Made by a program: the position numbers and the translations under genes | Assembly: GCA_012184525.1 (NCBI GenBank) | Contig: WOFQ01000001.1 | Span: 2,046,001 to 2,110,000 of the forward strand | DNA: 64,000 bases | Direction of reading: 5' to 3' | From: Xenoacremonium recifei | Taxonomy: Eukaryota > Ascomycota > Sordariomycetes > Hypocreales > Nectriaceae | Notes under the pieces: model-generated | Seen by the model: only the letters and a program-made list of their open reading frames with translations | Told to the model about the DNA's origin: nothing | The model's database searches: none | Part shown: positions 11,585-23,131 of the stretch, piece by piece | How the letters are laid out: every line of letters begins with the position of its first letter | Position numbering within the stretch: position 1 is the first letter of the stretch

Positions 11585-14500
11585 TGCGAGGAAGCGACTA
11601 TCGTCGGAATATTCGGAAGAGGGCGGTTGGGCGTTGGGCGCGGACGAGCGGCCTGTCGCGAGATGGCGATAAGGTGGTGATGGTCGGGGCGTGTAAGTGA
11701 AACGAGATCGCGCAAGGCGGGGAAGCTTGAGAGTCCAGAGGACGGGCAGAGATGATAAGAGGAGGAATAGGAGGAGAAAGAAAAGAAGTAAGATCCGAGA
11801 GCTCGAGGTGGGAATTTGAGGAGCTAAAGAGTTTAAGAAAGGAACGAGGAGGGAGGGGGGCCTGGATTTCTGTTGGCAGAGACAAGAGACTCGAAGCAGC
11901 GCAGCGCCACAGGGAAAGCAGAGGTATAGCAGGGGGTGCAATAAGAACGGCAAGGGGAGGGCGTGTGGAAAGCAGAGCAGAGGGATGGGATGGAGGGAAT
12001 ACGTGGAACGAAATGGGCTGTATCGGGCGCTGATAGGGTGCCCTGAGAAGGACGTGCAACTGTTCATCCATCCTTAGGTTTCTAGCATGTGCTTTCGCTC
12101 TCGCTGACGGGATGGGGATGGCATGGGATGGCAACCTTAGCTTGGGTTAGCGGTTAGCTTGTGAGAGCAGCCAGCGCGCGGGAAGGACCACCCCTAGCGA
12201 TAGGGCGCCTCGCCGGTGGGGTGCCTGCCCGCTGTTGGCTGCTGTTGGCTGCTAGGTGGCTGCAGTTGCGGCGTTGGGCGGCCAGACACAGGCCAGGACA
12301 GGGCAAGTGCGCACAGTGGAATAGCACCATCGCTCTTGCTTCAAGCTGCTTTTGCTTTGCTTTTGCCTCACCCAGCATCAGCCACATCATTCCAGAGATT
12401 GCCCTGTTGATCTGGCATGTGAAAGTGGCTCCCCCGGACCTTCCTCCTGGTGCTGCCTCTGGCGACATCGGGTTTTTTTTTTTATCGGCGATCATTCACA
12501 GGAGAGTGAGTGCTCACAATCAAGTATTCAAGCTCTTCAAGCAGAACGAGTACGGTATCCGGATACCGCATCAACACTGGCCTTCTTCCCGGTATATCCT
12601 GTCGTAGCCCCTCGCTGGCCGTCATAATTGCGTCGATGGTGTTGCGTCCCCTCCCCTCCCCTTTCCCCCAATGTCTTATCTCAACAGAACGCCGGTCTGA
12701 TTATCCCGCACCATCGCTAGGCGGCTGCGCGTTCGATCCTTTCTCCCCTTCACCCCTGTTCCTGGGGCTGGAATGGCTAATGGATTGCAGTAGCTCGTTG
12801 CGCGGCTGCAGCTTCCGGGATGTACGTAGATGGACTTTCATAAGCCAACACCCTGAAACAGAGGCTCTGCCTTACTCGCTCAATCGCGAAACGAAAATCC
12901 CCAACGAAAAGCAACCGGGCCTTTCGTCGTCTTGGAGCGAGGTGAGGCGAATTTCGACGAGACTGATAAGAAGTCTCAGCCGCGGCTCGACTTACTCGAA
13001 GCGGTCGACCATTGAGCCTCAGCAGGCACGAGACTGGAGGCATTGACCTCGGGAGCCAAGACGTTGCCATCGCCGCCGCCGTCGTCGTCTTCGTCTCGTC
13101 TCCTCCGGCATCGCAACGTTCCCATTGACTAATAATAACCCCGTGAGGCCATCGCGGACGGGGGCGAACCAGGCAAGGGGCCGCTGCGGATCGATCACCC
13201 ACGAGTCTCTGCCCTGCAGCCCTCATCCACCAGAATACCCCTGTCAGCGCACCAGCCACATTCACATGTCAATCATCCCCCAAACACCACACGTCCCAAT
13301 CCGGGCAAGACGCGCTGCTCGTTCCCTGGAAGCTCCCCTCGATGCGTCCTCCAGTGGCGTGTTCTGGCGTGTCTGGCGCTGGCTGGCTCAGGCGCCCGTC
13401 ACCAGTTTCTGCAACTTTGCTCGTCAGATGAGTCGTCTCGAGATTGGTCCGCGCGAAAGGGACGTCTTCTTGTTGCCGTGAGGTGAGTAGGTGTGGGGAG
13501 TTTGCCAATGGAAGAGGAGACTCTCTAAGCGACGTCGGCTCATCGTCCACCAAAATGGCATTTTGGGGAGACATCCGGAGCTTCATCCACAGCTGGCCGG
13601 GTCTCCTCCGTGCCTAGCTGGCCCCTTTGCACGGAGTATGAGAGTTGATACTCGGGAGGGCGCCATCATTCCTAGCTCCCGACGCCGTGGAAATTACCCG
13701 TGCCTCAAACAAACTCAGCTTTCCCACATGTTACTGAGGGTTATTAGACACGACGCAGATCCAGGTTTGACTCTGCACGTGCTGCGTCTCCGAGGAAATC
13801 GCCGTGCAATTCGGCTTCAATGTCTCCTTGTTCCATCCCGGCGCCGTATTCGATAAGGAAAGTGTCTGGCCGGGAGACATCATTCCCGGGGCCGGCATGT
13901 AATAGCGTTACACCGGAGGCCAGGGTCGATTGACAACGAAAGACCCCGATGGCAGATCATCCAATGCCACGAGCATGTGCAAGAGGTCCAGAAGCTTCCC
14001 AGTCGTCAACGGCCCGGATGCATTCCCACCGCCCAGAGCATCACATGCTAGAGAGACCTGCAACGCCTCCCAGATGCTGGCCAATCCCATGTTGGCCACT
14101 AACAAAAATCCGCAATGTAATATTAGCATGTAGGGTAGCACGTTGGCCGTTCAGCTCGCCAAATTGAGTGAGCTGCGGCTGCACAATGTCGATCCAGGTT
14201 CGTCATTTTTCGCGGATCCCGGCCTCTGATCCTATTCGACATCCCGGCTACGTTGATCCGTCTTGCTGTATGGGGATGGCTTCGTCGTTTTCGCATTGTC
14301 GTAGCCGAGGTCTTCCATCCAGCTGCATGCGACGCTGCGCAACAACATCGGGGTGGGAAAATCCGGATTGGACCTGGCAAAGACTGACATTGCATGGCAA
14401 TCTCATGATGGACGACGAGCTGCTTGCCGTTTGGGATCGGTAAGTCCATGATAACATCTGGCGATCACATCTCGTCAGCTAGAACGGAAGCAGTAGGTGG

Positions 14501-14790
14501 ACAACAAGCACGGCGATCACAGTGGGACAGGAACATTAAGCTTTCTCGTCACAACGTGAAACATATCTCAGAAAGGCTCGAGAATCAATTCAATTGCAAT
14601 GCGCCAAAGAGTGAGGTGGATTATTCCGATCAGGCCGTTACGGAACATGCAATACAGGTATCTCTTTTCATCGCCTCAACGCCAGAATATTAATAAACCC
14701 AGACAATTATCCACCATGGCCGTTCAGAACACTTGATACTCATAATCATCCACACCATACAACGCTCCATCTTCTTCTACCAGGACTCCT
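11585..14790. other. Long noncoding interval
   Basis: 3.2 kb between two minus-strand genes. About 11600-12100 is purine-rich on the plus strand (pyrimidine-rich on the minus strand), which suits the promoter and 5' leader of the perilipin gene. A short 10-base direct repeat (gctgttggct twice) lies at 12231-12250 and an 11-base T run at 12473-12483. Open frames such as 12510-13046 and 13125-13481 show no family resemblance. Confidence 0.55.
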
Positions 14791-17376
14791 CTAACCCAGC
14801 TCCCACGACTCTCCCCAGATCTCATTAAGATTCAACCCCAACAGCTCCAAGCTCGGATCGAGATTAAACGGCTGTGTCAAATCGCCGCCCATCATCCACG
14901 GTCCACCACTCGTGTCCATCGGGCCTGCGCCGCCAGCCGGGGCGGGCGGCATGGTGGGCGTGAACGTGAACGGCGTCACCGACTGGACACCAATGTTAGG
15001 AAACTGCGCGCCCTGGAACTCGAGACTGGTGGTGTTTACCTTGGGCCGGCCCGGCAGGTCCAGGGGGTTGGGGGTCGGCGCCCGCACGGGGCCGATCAGA
15101 CAGTTGTCCGGCCCCATGGACGGCGTCGGCGCCGGCGGCGGACCCATCGGCGGAGCGCCGGAGGTATGGGCCGCGGAGGAAGTGCCGCCGCCGAGGTTGG
15201 CTCCCACGGGCGGCTCCTGGTGCGCGAGCAGGCGGTAGTGCAGGTTGACGACGCGCTCGGCGGACGTCGACTTGGCGGCCTCGGGGGTCTTGGTGCCGAG
15301 GTGAGCCTCGACGAGGCCGAGCGCGGCGCACATGATGGAGTAGCCCCAGGGCTCGTTGTTGCCGCAGCGCAGCAGCCGGTCTTCCTTCATGGCGAGGCAC
15401 TTCTCGATGAGCTTGAGCGTGTGGTGCGAGTTGATCATGATCATGTTGGTCGAGCCGCGCGGCTGCAGCATCGTGACGCTGCAGAGGTTGATGGCGGTGG
15501 TGAGGGCGTCTTCGCGGAGGAAGTTGAGGCCGCGGACGCCCTGGTCGTAGAGCTTGTCGTGGAGTAGAACAATGTCGCGCGCGGCATTGTAGTAGATGAT
15601 CTCTGAATATTGGTACTTGGAGTTTTCCTTGCGCAGCTTGAGGTAGGGTTGGTGAAGGGGGATGATGTATTGTCGTAGTTGGACGTGCAGCAATGTATAC
15701 GCAATTAGGGGGTTCTTGGTCCCCTTGGTGTTCTCGTTGTTCATGTCCCACGAGGGTAGAGCGTCGATCTCCTGCGTGAGATCGTTCGTATAGCGGATGA
15801 CCTGGTCATAGTCAATCTCAGATAGGGGGCCGGTTAGCAGCCGACTCAGCTCGAGACGCAGCGGCAGACTCTGGCGGGTGAGATGCTGGAAGGACGAGAA
15901 GGTGTACTCCTTGGCGGGTTTCGACGGTGGCAGCACTGTCGTGTTCTCGTCAAAGTCCTCGTCATCGAGGTTGCGTGGCGCATTGGTATCGTAGTGCAGC
16001 TGGCTCACGAGAGTGGGCAGGCCGTGATCAAAGGACGCCTGCATATCAAACTCCTGGACAGTGGTCCAGATGCGACGCCGCATCTCCTGGTGGAAGACAG
16101 TGATCTTTGCCGCCATGTGGCTCGGCTCCCGGTGCAGGCCTACAGCGATGCCATCCTGAATCAGCGCCCCTGAGCTGGTCCAGAACCGCTTCTTCTTGAT
16201 GGTGTTGACGCGCTTTCCGAGGTATAGCAGGCACGCAATCTGGTAGTGAATGAGGCGACGGTGCTTCTGGCTCTGGCGTGACGACCAGGAGTCGCAGGCC
16301 TTTATCCAGCGCTCAGCCCAGTGACGTGCATTAGACATCATGCCGATGAACTTGAGGTCCTCGCGCGTGTGGATGCAGCTCGTGACAGCCATCATGGACA
16401 GGATCAGGGCCGTGAAGGCAGCGGGCCGACCTTCGGAGCCTGTCTGCCAGAACTTCTCGTACTCGTTGCGAAACGTGGGAATGTGGACGATGCGGTGGAT
16501 CTGCTCAAACTGCTCGAGGTAGACCTTGATGAGGGCATCGCACTCCTCGCGCGAGGGAAGCAGGGCCTCCAGGTCCGGGTCCGGCGCCGTGTAGATGTTC
16601 TCGCGGTCCTCGCGCCGGCGCTTGCGGTCCTTGCGGTCATGCAGCATCACCGGCCGCAGCCACTCGTCGGCCGTCTCCTTCATGAAAGGGCATAGGCCTG
16701 TCAGCTCGACGAAGGCCATGCTGGCGTTGTGCGGGCCGAAGTAGCGCGTGCGGAAGCCCTTGCCGCGGAAGAAGCGCAGCTCGCCCTTCTCGCCCGACAT
16801 GTTGGTGGCCTCGATGCTCTCGAGCACCTCGCGGATCGACGCCTCAGTCTCGCCGTTGTGCTCGTCCTTTTGCGTGTTGGCCGGCGAGCTGGTGGCCGCG
16901 ATGGTGCTGCCGTCGAACGAAGCCACGCCGCCGGGCCGCGACATCAGGTTCTTGAGCTGCGCAATCTCCAGCTCGAGCCGGCGGATGCGGTCGTGATCGT
17001 CTCGCGGGGAGAGCCCGGCGGCGGCGGCGGCGGCTGCGGCATCGAGCCCGGACGGGAAGCGGCGCGAGTCCAGCTGGGCGAAGGGCGGCGGCACGCCCGA
17101 GCTGGCGTTGACGACCTCGCCGCTGCGCGATTCGTAGCTGCAGCGGTCGGGCGTGCCGCTCTTGATGCACCGCTCGCACGGGAAGCCGCGGTCGCAGGAC
17201 AGCTTGCGGCGCCGGCACTCCAGACAGCTCAGACGGACGCGCTGGCGCTTGCGAGCCGGCGGCTGGCCGGACGCGGATCCGGAGCGGTTGCGGGAGCCTC
17301 CTCCGGGCGACGGCGAGCCCCCGTTGCCGGCGTCCACATCGGACTCCGGGGTCTCACTTCGGTCGGTCGTGGGCAT
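14791..17376 (-). CDS. Zn2Cys6 transcription factor with fungal-specific regulatory domain
   Basis: A single uninterrupted frame of 861 residues. A Gly/Ser-rich N-terminus leads to a basic stretch (ARKRQRVRL) and a Zn2Cys6 binuclear cluster with Cys at residues 51, 54, 61, 67, 70 and 79. A poly-Ala run and a short leucine/isoleucine heptad-like segment (RRLELEIAQLKNLM) follow, likely for dimerisation. The fungal-specific transcription factor domain occupies about residues 270-520, including the segment IHRIVHIPTFRNEYEKFW. The C-terminus is Pro/Gly/Met-rich and ends in an acidic and hydrophobic stretch resembling an activation region. Such proteins bind CGG half-sites in the nucleus. I do not recognise the target pathway, and neither neighbour suggests one. 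The last 100 codons are GC-rich and low-complexity. Confidence 0.93.
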   Translation of the reverse strand: MPTTDRSETPESDVDAGNGGSPSPGGGSRNRSGSASGQPPARKRQRVRLSCLECRRRKLSCDRGFPCERCIKSGTPDRCSYESRSGEVVNASSGVPPPFAQLDSRRFPSGLDAAAAAAAAGLSPRDDHDRIRRLELEIAQLKNLMSRPGGVASFDGSTIAATSSPANTQKDEHNGETEASIREVLESIEATNMSGEKGELRFFRGKGFRTRYFGPHNASMAFVELTGLCPFMKETADEWLRPVMLHDRKDRKRRREDRENIYTAPDPDLEALLPSREECDALIKVYLEQFEQIHRIVHIPTFRNEYEKFWQTGSEGRPAAFTALILSMMAVTSCIHTREDLKFIGMMSNARHWAERWIKACDSWSSRQSQKHRRLIHYQIACLLYLGKRVNTIKKKRFWTSSGALIQDGIAVGLHREPSHMAAKITVFHQEMRRRIWTTVQEFDMQASFDHGLPTLVSQLHYDTNAPRNLDDEDFDENTTVLPPSKPAKEYTFSSFQHLTRQSLPLRLELSRLLTGPLSEIDYDQVIRYTNDLTQEIDALPSWDMNNENTKGTKNPLIAYTLLHVQLRQYIIPLHQPYLKLRKENSKYQYSEIIYYNAARDIVLLHDKLYDQGVRGLNFLREDALTTAINLCSVTMLQPRGSTNMIMINSHHTLKLIEKCLAMKEDRLLRCGNNEPWGYSIMCAALGLVEAHLGTKTPEAAKSTSAERVVNLHYRLLAHQEPPVGANLGGGTSSAAHTSGAPPMGPPPAPTPSMGPDNCLIGPVRAPTPNPLDLPGRPKVNTTSLEFQGAQFPNIGVQSVTPFTFTPTMPPAPAGGAGPMDTSGGPWMMGGDLTQPFNLDPSLELLGLNLNEIWGESWELG

Positions 17377-19430
17377 GATTTAGGTACGTCGGTAATAGTT
17401 CGCCAGCGTGCTGCTGGCCATCGGAGTTACGAAGGGAGGAGAGAGCTGGTCTAGGGCGGACGCGGGGAGCTGGCAAGTAAAAAGGGAGTTGTTTATCAAT
17501 CTGATCTGATAACCCGCGGTGCAGAGTTTTGCTGCAGGCAATTGCAGGGGCAAGCGCCGAGCGGAGTTACGAGAAGGTACGTCTTCATTGGCGCAAGCGG
17601 CTGCTGACTCATCCAGCGCTGCGGTGGCTCCTGATGGCTCTTGCTGGCGGGTGTTCTTAATGTTCCGCGGTCGGCACTTGGCCGAGCGACTGGGCACTTG
17701 CGGACGTTGGAAGCGCAACGGCCCTTGGGTCTGCAACTGGGTCAATATCCCAACGACGCTTTTTCTGGCAATTTTGGCGATTTGTTCTGACTTTCCATAT
17801 AAATACCAGCAATACGATGACTTCATGGCCATTCTCCTGCAGGCCGCTCGGAGTTCCGAGCTCTGGCCGAGCATTTGCCCCACCTTCTGGATTCGGACCG
17901 CGGCGCTAAGTCCGCTCCCGCCGAATAGCTTCAGGTCAGAGCCATACAACAGGGTCGAGATGCGCCGTCTTACACTCCATTTCTCATGCGCTTGCGACGT
18001 CCTTCACGCTGCCTCGCTAATCCATTGCGTAGGCTATGACTCACATCAGTACCCTTTGTGCCTGCCTGCCCTTGCTTTCGGGTCTTCAGTGAGACGCGAG
18101 GCCGAGATGAGATATCGTATTGACTCGAACGAATTCGGCAGCTTGTCCATTTATGGGCAATTCGACGAGGCGCCCGCATTCAACCCCGGACTGAGGGATC
18201 GAAATCAGTGGAGAAGAGCTGAATATGACTGCTTTTTACTTCGCGACTTGTGCTGACAGATAAAACGTGGCTTGCTGTGTCTGTCGTCGCGTCTCGACGA
18301 CAATTGCATGGGATATCCCACTTACACCGATTCGACCTTAGCTAGGGGAGCTGCTGTCGACGTCAGCTTCAGGCTAAAGACCACCGACTGCGTTATCAGC
18401 AAATCCTTAGAGCGACACTGTCTATCAATTCGTCACCGCCTCGAGAGCTCTCTTCGATCCAGCGTCATTGTCTGGCAGACTCGACAATCCGTGAGGCGAG
18501 GGAATATTGGCCGGCTGCGATTTGGAATTGGTCTGACAAGTTGCCGGACAGATATCTTGTCCGAAGGCCGAGGCTGCACGAGCGTGCAGAATGTGACCTG
18601 GCGCCGTTCAGATATGCGACTCGATCTGGTGACCCTGACGGAACGAAATGATCGTTGGGAATCTTAGGGCTTTCATCGCCAATCTAGCTCAGGAAAGACA
18701 GCTGAGTATACCTACAGGTTTTTCCCTGGGCTGGTATCTCAAGCTCATCGGCATATCCTGTGCTTATCAGGTTTGACTGGTACCGGACAATACCAATTTA
18801 CCTGAGATCTAGCAAGTCCATATTTCGCGACTGTTACTAGATCTATCTAGTTCCAAGTTGCCGAGGTAGTCTCAGCGGCACCGTTTCAATCCCTCCACCA
18901 CCTCGGAGCTGGATCATGGTGTTGTGTTGGAGAACCCAATGCTGCCGATATCCGATATCGGCAACAAGTCCTCTTCTTCTTCGTCAGAAGCCACTATGAA
19001 ATGGAAAAGGTATTAGGTAGGCATTATATCCTGTAAATGCGCTATCTATTAAAAATCCGTCTTGATTGTGAAGCACAAACATTTGCGGTCCCCGTACAGA
19101 CTCGGCACGGCCTGTGCTTGTTAGCACTCAAACAGGCAGTGAAGCTATCCAGATAAACACTGAACAATCCACGTACACGCCAATTTATGGGTTTAAAAAG
19201 ACAACTTATTCCATTATAAATCCATATCTTATCCATCTGATAAAACTTACCCCAGAGAACCAACCTCCCCTGCGAAATCGGGCCTCGGCCCCAACCAGGG
19301 ACTATGAAGTCTCCACTCTCAACCTCAATAGCCAAATCTCAACTTCTCAACTCTATGCCTCATAACCCACTCACGCCAAAGCCATCCTCTCACTTTCACG
19401 CTCAATTGATCTCCCAAGACTATCCAAACG
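17377..19430. other. Divergent promoter interval
   Basis: 2.05 kb between the start of the Zn2Cys6 gene (-) and the DUF2470 gene (+), so it should hold both promoters. A 245-codon frame at 17519-18256 and a 131-codon frame at 18272-18667 lack recognisable domains and are probably chance. A perfect 8+3+8 inverted repeat lies at 18944-18962. The segment 18970-19370 is AT-rich. Confidence 0.55.
18944..18962. repeat. Short perfect inverted repeat, possible regulator site
   Basis: GCCGATAT, a 3-base spacer and ATATCGGC form a perfect inverted repeat. It contains CCG and CGG triplets in everted orientation separated by 11 bases. CGG-type triplets are the half-sites of Zn2Cys6 regulators, but the orientation is the reverse of the classic Gal4 site, so binding is only a possibility. 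It lies about 470 bases upstream of the DUF2470 gene. Confidence 0.35.
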
Positions 19431-20105
19431 ATGGCCAATCAAGATGCGCAAGCTAACCCTGCCAAGGGCCGCATCATCTCTCACATGAACAAGGAGCACA
19501 CTCGCGAGCTCTCCCACTACCTCCGGCACTACGCCAATGTCTCCCCCAGCGCAGCCTCTTCCCCTCAGATGCTTGACGTGGACCTCCAGGGTATGCAAAT
19601 CAGTGCCCAGGGCAAGACATACAGCGTACCCTTCACGCCAGCTCTTACTAGTTGGGCCGAGGTCAAGGGCCGCATCATCGAAATGGACACCGTCGCCCGA
19701 GATGCCCTCGGCATTAGCGACATCTACATCACTCAGTACAAGCCGCCGCGGGGCCTCGCCGCGCTCCCCTTTGCGGGTGTGACCTTCTATTACATCTGCG
19801 CAATGGCATTGCCTTGGGTGGTTCCGGGGACATGGGCGTGGAACCTACTTGAAATCGTCTTCCCAGGCGGTGCGGTCTGGTGGCGCTGGGTTGTGCAGGT
19901 CATCTTCGTGCCGGTGGTGGGCATCCATGTGGTTGAGTGCTATTTCCTCAATCAAAAGCTGCATCGACATGGCGTGGACCGCGTGACGTGCCCGAGTGTC
20001 TGGTGGAAGTGGATGGGGAGCTGCTTCATGGAGGGATTTCCGTCGTTCAAGCGGTTGGATGCGATGGTGGCGAAGAAGACAGCTGAGAAGAGCTCGAGGA
20101 GCTAA
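19431..20105 (+). CDS. DUF2470-domain integral membrane protein
   Basis: 224 residues in one exon. Residues about 12-92 resemble the DUF2470 fold found at the end of haem-oxygenase-like and pyridoxamine-oxidase-like proteins: the opening segment RIISHMNKEHTRELSHYLRH, then a Val-Asp-Leu-Gln strand. The C-terminal half carries two or three hydrophobic segments (about 106-126, 137-168) rich in Trp, and a basic tail, so it is predicted to be membrane-bound. In fungi this combination is widespread but uncharacterised, and I assign no reaction. ATG 19431 is the first in-frame Met and begins the domain at the usual distance. No intron is needed. Confidence 0.85.
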   Translation: MANQDAQANPAKGRIISHMNKEHTRELSHYLRHYANVSPSAASSPQMLDVDLQGMQISAQGKTYSVPFTPALTSWAEVKGRIIEMDTVARDALGISDIYITQYKPPRGLAALPFAGVTFYYICAMALPWVVPGTWAWNLLEIVFPGGAVWWRWVVQVIFVPVVGIHVVECYFLNQKLHRHGVDRVTCPSVWWKWMGSCFMEGFPSFKRLDAMVAKKTAEKSSRS

Positions 20106-20340
20106 AGAATTCCGGGTTTGGTACTTAAGGACTGTCAATTTGTAGTAGTCCTCGGACTATAGCTATGGAACTATGAAGAAGGAGTGTCGGCGCCATTCAT
20201 CATCCCAGCCTACCCTTCTCCTATGAAGGAATGTTCAACCCTCTCTGACGAGATATCTTAAAACAATAAAGCGAGCGTCAAGAATATTACATACACAATC
20301 ATTACTTCATCACACATCTCCAGTTTTCTGTCCCTTACCC

Positions 20341-21072
20341 CTACGGGCAACAGCAGTACTGCTGGCAATACTTCTGCCCATTGCACTGAATCTGAACAGC
20401 AATATACTGGATCCAGTTGTTCCTGCCACCTCCGTACTGTCCATTCTTGTAGCACTGACCGCTGTCAACGCCAACATAGATTGTCTTGCCGCAAAGATAC
20501 GGATACCCTGGGAGATTCCCCAGCGGCACGGAGCATCTGTTGCCCTGGCAGTACCCGTTATAGTTGAAGCCGTTCGGATCGCTGATGCTCGGCTGGTTAT
20601 TGGGCCAGGCACCCATGTAGTGCTTCTTGTAGCCGCCGTCTTTGTCGTAGAAGTAAACCACCAAACACTGGCCACCGGGACAGTTCTCGATCTTGATGAC
20701 CACCTTGTACCAGCTGTTGCCGCAGTTGATCGTCTGCTGTGCATATGCAGAATAGTCGCGGTAGTTGTTCTTCCAGCCGTATTTCTGACAGACTTGTTTC
20801 CCGGGTGGGCATGGCTTCTGGCAATAGTTGTTGTTTCCGCCATCACGGGCGAAAATCTCATCAGGGGAGCGGGGGTCAACGTCTTCTTCCTCTCGCTCCT
20901 CAAGATCGTCGAAAAGGTCACGAGACGACATATAGGGACACTTGGGGCACTGCGGTGGGTTGTAGGTATACTGCTTGCAGTAGTTGTTGTTGCTGTCGCC
21001 CGGATCGGCGACAGGGGAGGCGGCTACTCCCACGGCTAAGAGAGCAACGAAGGCAAAGATGTTGAACTTCAT
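20341..21072 (-). CDS. Secreted cysteine-rich protein of unknown function
   Basis: 243 residues in one exon. I chose ATG 21072 over an upstream in-frame Met at 21129 because it begins a textbook signal peptide (MKFNIFAFVALLAVGVAA). The mature part has 18 cysteines. A motif built on NNNYC occurs twice, near residues 30 and 80, each followed by closely spaced Cys/Pro; between them is an acidic stretch of Glu/Asp with single Arg residues. The C-terminal domain (about 95-243) is rich in Tyr, Gly, Asn and Gln, and the protein ends YCQQYCCCP. I do not recognise the family. Size, signal peptide and disulphide potential are those of fungal secreted effectors or surface proteins, but that is inference. 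The neighbouring DUF2470 gene is convergent, 235 bases away. Confidence 0.82.
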   Translation of the reverse strand: MKFNIFAFVALLAVGVAASPVADPGDSNNNYCKQYTYNPPQCPKCPYMSSRDLFDDLEEREEEDVDPRSPDEIFARDGGNNNYCQKPCPPGKQVCQKYGWKNNYRDYSAYAQQTINCGNSWYKVVIKIENCPGGQCLVVYFYDKDGGYKKHYMGAWPNNQPSISDPNGFNYNGYCQGNRCSVPLGNLPGYPYLCGKTIYVGVDSGQCYKNGQYGGGRNNWIQYIAVQIQCNGQKYCQQYCCCP

Positions 21073-23131
21073 GGTGACTCTTAATAGTTGGATGCAATAA
21101 ACATTGATGCTTTTTCTAAGGTGTCCCAAAATCAGGCTTTGGATGAGGAGATGCCTGGTAATTTATAGACAGACAAGTGCAGTCTTCTGTGCAACTCCAG
21201 ACGTCCATTCCATGCCCTTCATTCTTTGTCGAAGCACCCATTCCAAGGCCTAGACCACTATATGCAGCATCTTCTTAGTCCCTAGATGGCACACCAACTT
21301 TGACTTTGCCCAGCCTTCGTATTGGGACGCAAGCTGCAGCTTGGCTCAAGCCCCCTATCCCTAAGTGTCCCGACTTCGGTCACAGACAAACTCAGATTCG
21401 CCTGCAGTCTGTGCCCCAAACTCGCGGCAGCCCTTCAAGAAAATCACTGTTCAAGTCATCTTCTTACGTATTCATGATGAGAGGGCGTCTTCGCCCGCAG
21501 GTGGCAACTCCTGTTTGCTACACAAGCTATCTCCGTTCACAACCGGGCGAGAGACCTGCTGATCAGCATGCTCACTCTCATTGCAACTAAGTTTACGGTT
21601 TTCGCAAGAAAATCCCAGTTAAGCAGCTTGGCAGAGTGAAAGTTTACCGTCTGGTGCTGATCCTCGACGAGAAGAGACCGCTCAGCCTCCCAGTTTCCAG
21701 GGCGAGCATTTACCTTCAGGACGTGGCTGACTCCGAGGAGTCTCTTTCTCTTTGTCTCTCGATTAGAGTCTCTGCCTGCAGGAGGCCAGATTCTAGGGCA
21801 CGCAAAGATGATGCGCTTGTGGAGTATGTTTGGCGTCCGGGGCGCTCGGCAGAGGCGGCCAGTGACAGATCCTCAGAGCTTCAAGACCAATCGCCAGGGC
21901 AAACCTCATTTCGGCTTCTTCATGTTCCGAGGTTGGAGGGAAGCCACAGGCTCGTATAAATAGTGACATCGAGGCAGGGTGGAAGCCATCTGGTCCGTGG
22001 TTGGTTACGAACATGCGATGGTTGCGTCTCGAGGGTTGGAACAAGCTGTCGGGACCGACCTTGCCGCAACACCGATAGACGCCGGGGACTACTAGTCTAT
22101 ACCCCTAGTCTTTTAATTGTGAGATTCTTTCTGTCATAAATGGTCCGTGGGAATCGTTACTTTTGTGACGTATCGGTCCTCACGTTAGCTCCCTTCGTGA
22201 ATGGACGTCTAATGTTGAGCATTCACAGCCGGTTCGAAGTGTAATATCCCATCGAAAGAGGCACTTAGATGACCCCGAATTTAGTAGACTGTTGTACCGT
22301 AACATAGAACCCAGAATGAAATCCCATAATTGATACTTTCAGGCCCTGAGGATCAGCCGTTGGACGGCTGGCGCCCTCGCCGGCACTCTAAACTCTACCT
22401 TGTTGGTTAGCCATGAATTAACCTCAGAAATTCAACGACCGCTAATAATGACTGCTAATTCCTACCTTTTATTTGCAATGTCATAGTGGCTTACGACGAC
22501 ACCCTCATTCAGCCTCTAGACGCTTCCGATGCTGCGGCATGGAAGGGACTCACCAATGCAGTGCCAATTTCGTCCATTATTGGTCCATTTCTGTTTCCCA
22601 GCATGTCATAATAATGGAACATTGTCTCTCTTTTTCCCATTATTCGCTCAAGACATGATCAAGCATTTGACTCCGGCGTAAACTCCGCCTCCGAACCAGG
22701 TCTCTGAGCAGTCCATGTCTGGATCTCTTTGATCCACTCAATGATGAACGCCAGGGTAAGCACTCCGCGACACGGCCTTCGATACGTCGGAGTCTATCTG
22801 AACTAGAATCCCAGAGCTATCGGCTACGATTATTCATGCTTACAAACCCCATCTTCTGTCACGAACCTATTGCGGTTTAGGATCACTGGCAAATATCACG
22901 AGGTTTACAAGTGGTGTCCAGTTTTTGAAGCTAATTATTTTGTTCTTACATGTCAATTCTATGATTCATTGTTGATTACATTCTCTTTTTTAGTTCCCTT
23001 CCATTCTAATGTGTCCAACTCAATATGAGAGGAGAGTCCATCCTTGCTGCTCAGCCAACGTCAACGACTTCCCCTCTTATACACCGTATGACTATTGTGC
23101 CACCCAATTTTCTTGCCATACTGAGAACCTT
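21073..23131. other. Noncoding interval with two coding-like scraps
   Basis: 2.06 kb, AT-rich in places (22830-23050). No intact gene. Two short stretches read like protein: 22459-22614 on the plus strand (ending GPFLFPSMS then two stops) and 22659-22793 on the minus strand (containing LAFIIEWIKEIQTW, ending in TGA). They lie on opposite strands with no start codon or complete exon structure, so they may be decayed gene remnants or chance. Confidence 0.4.

Noticed and set aside
12510..13046. 178-codon plus-strand frame
   Set aside because: No domain, no supporting splice sites and no protein-like composition.
17519..18256. 245-codon plus-strand frame upstream of the Zn2Cys6 gene
   Set aside because: No recognisable domain and irregular composition, although a small unknown gene cannot be excluded.
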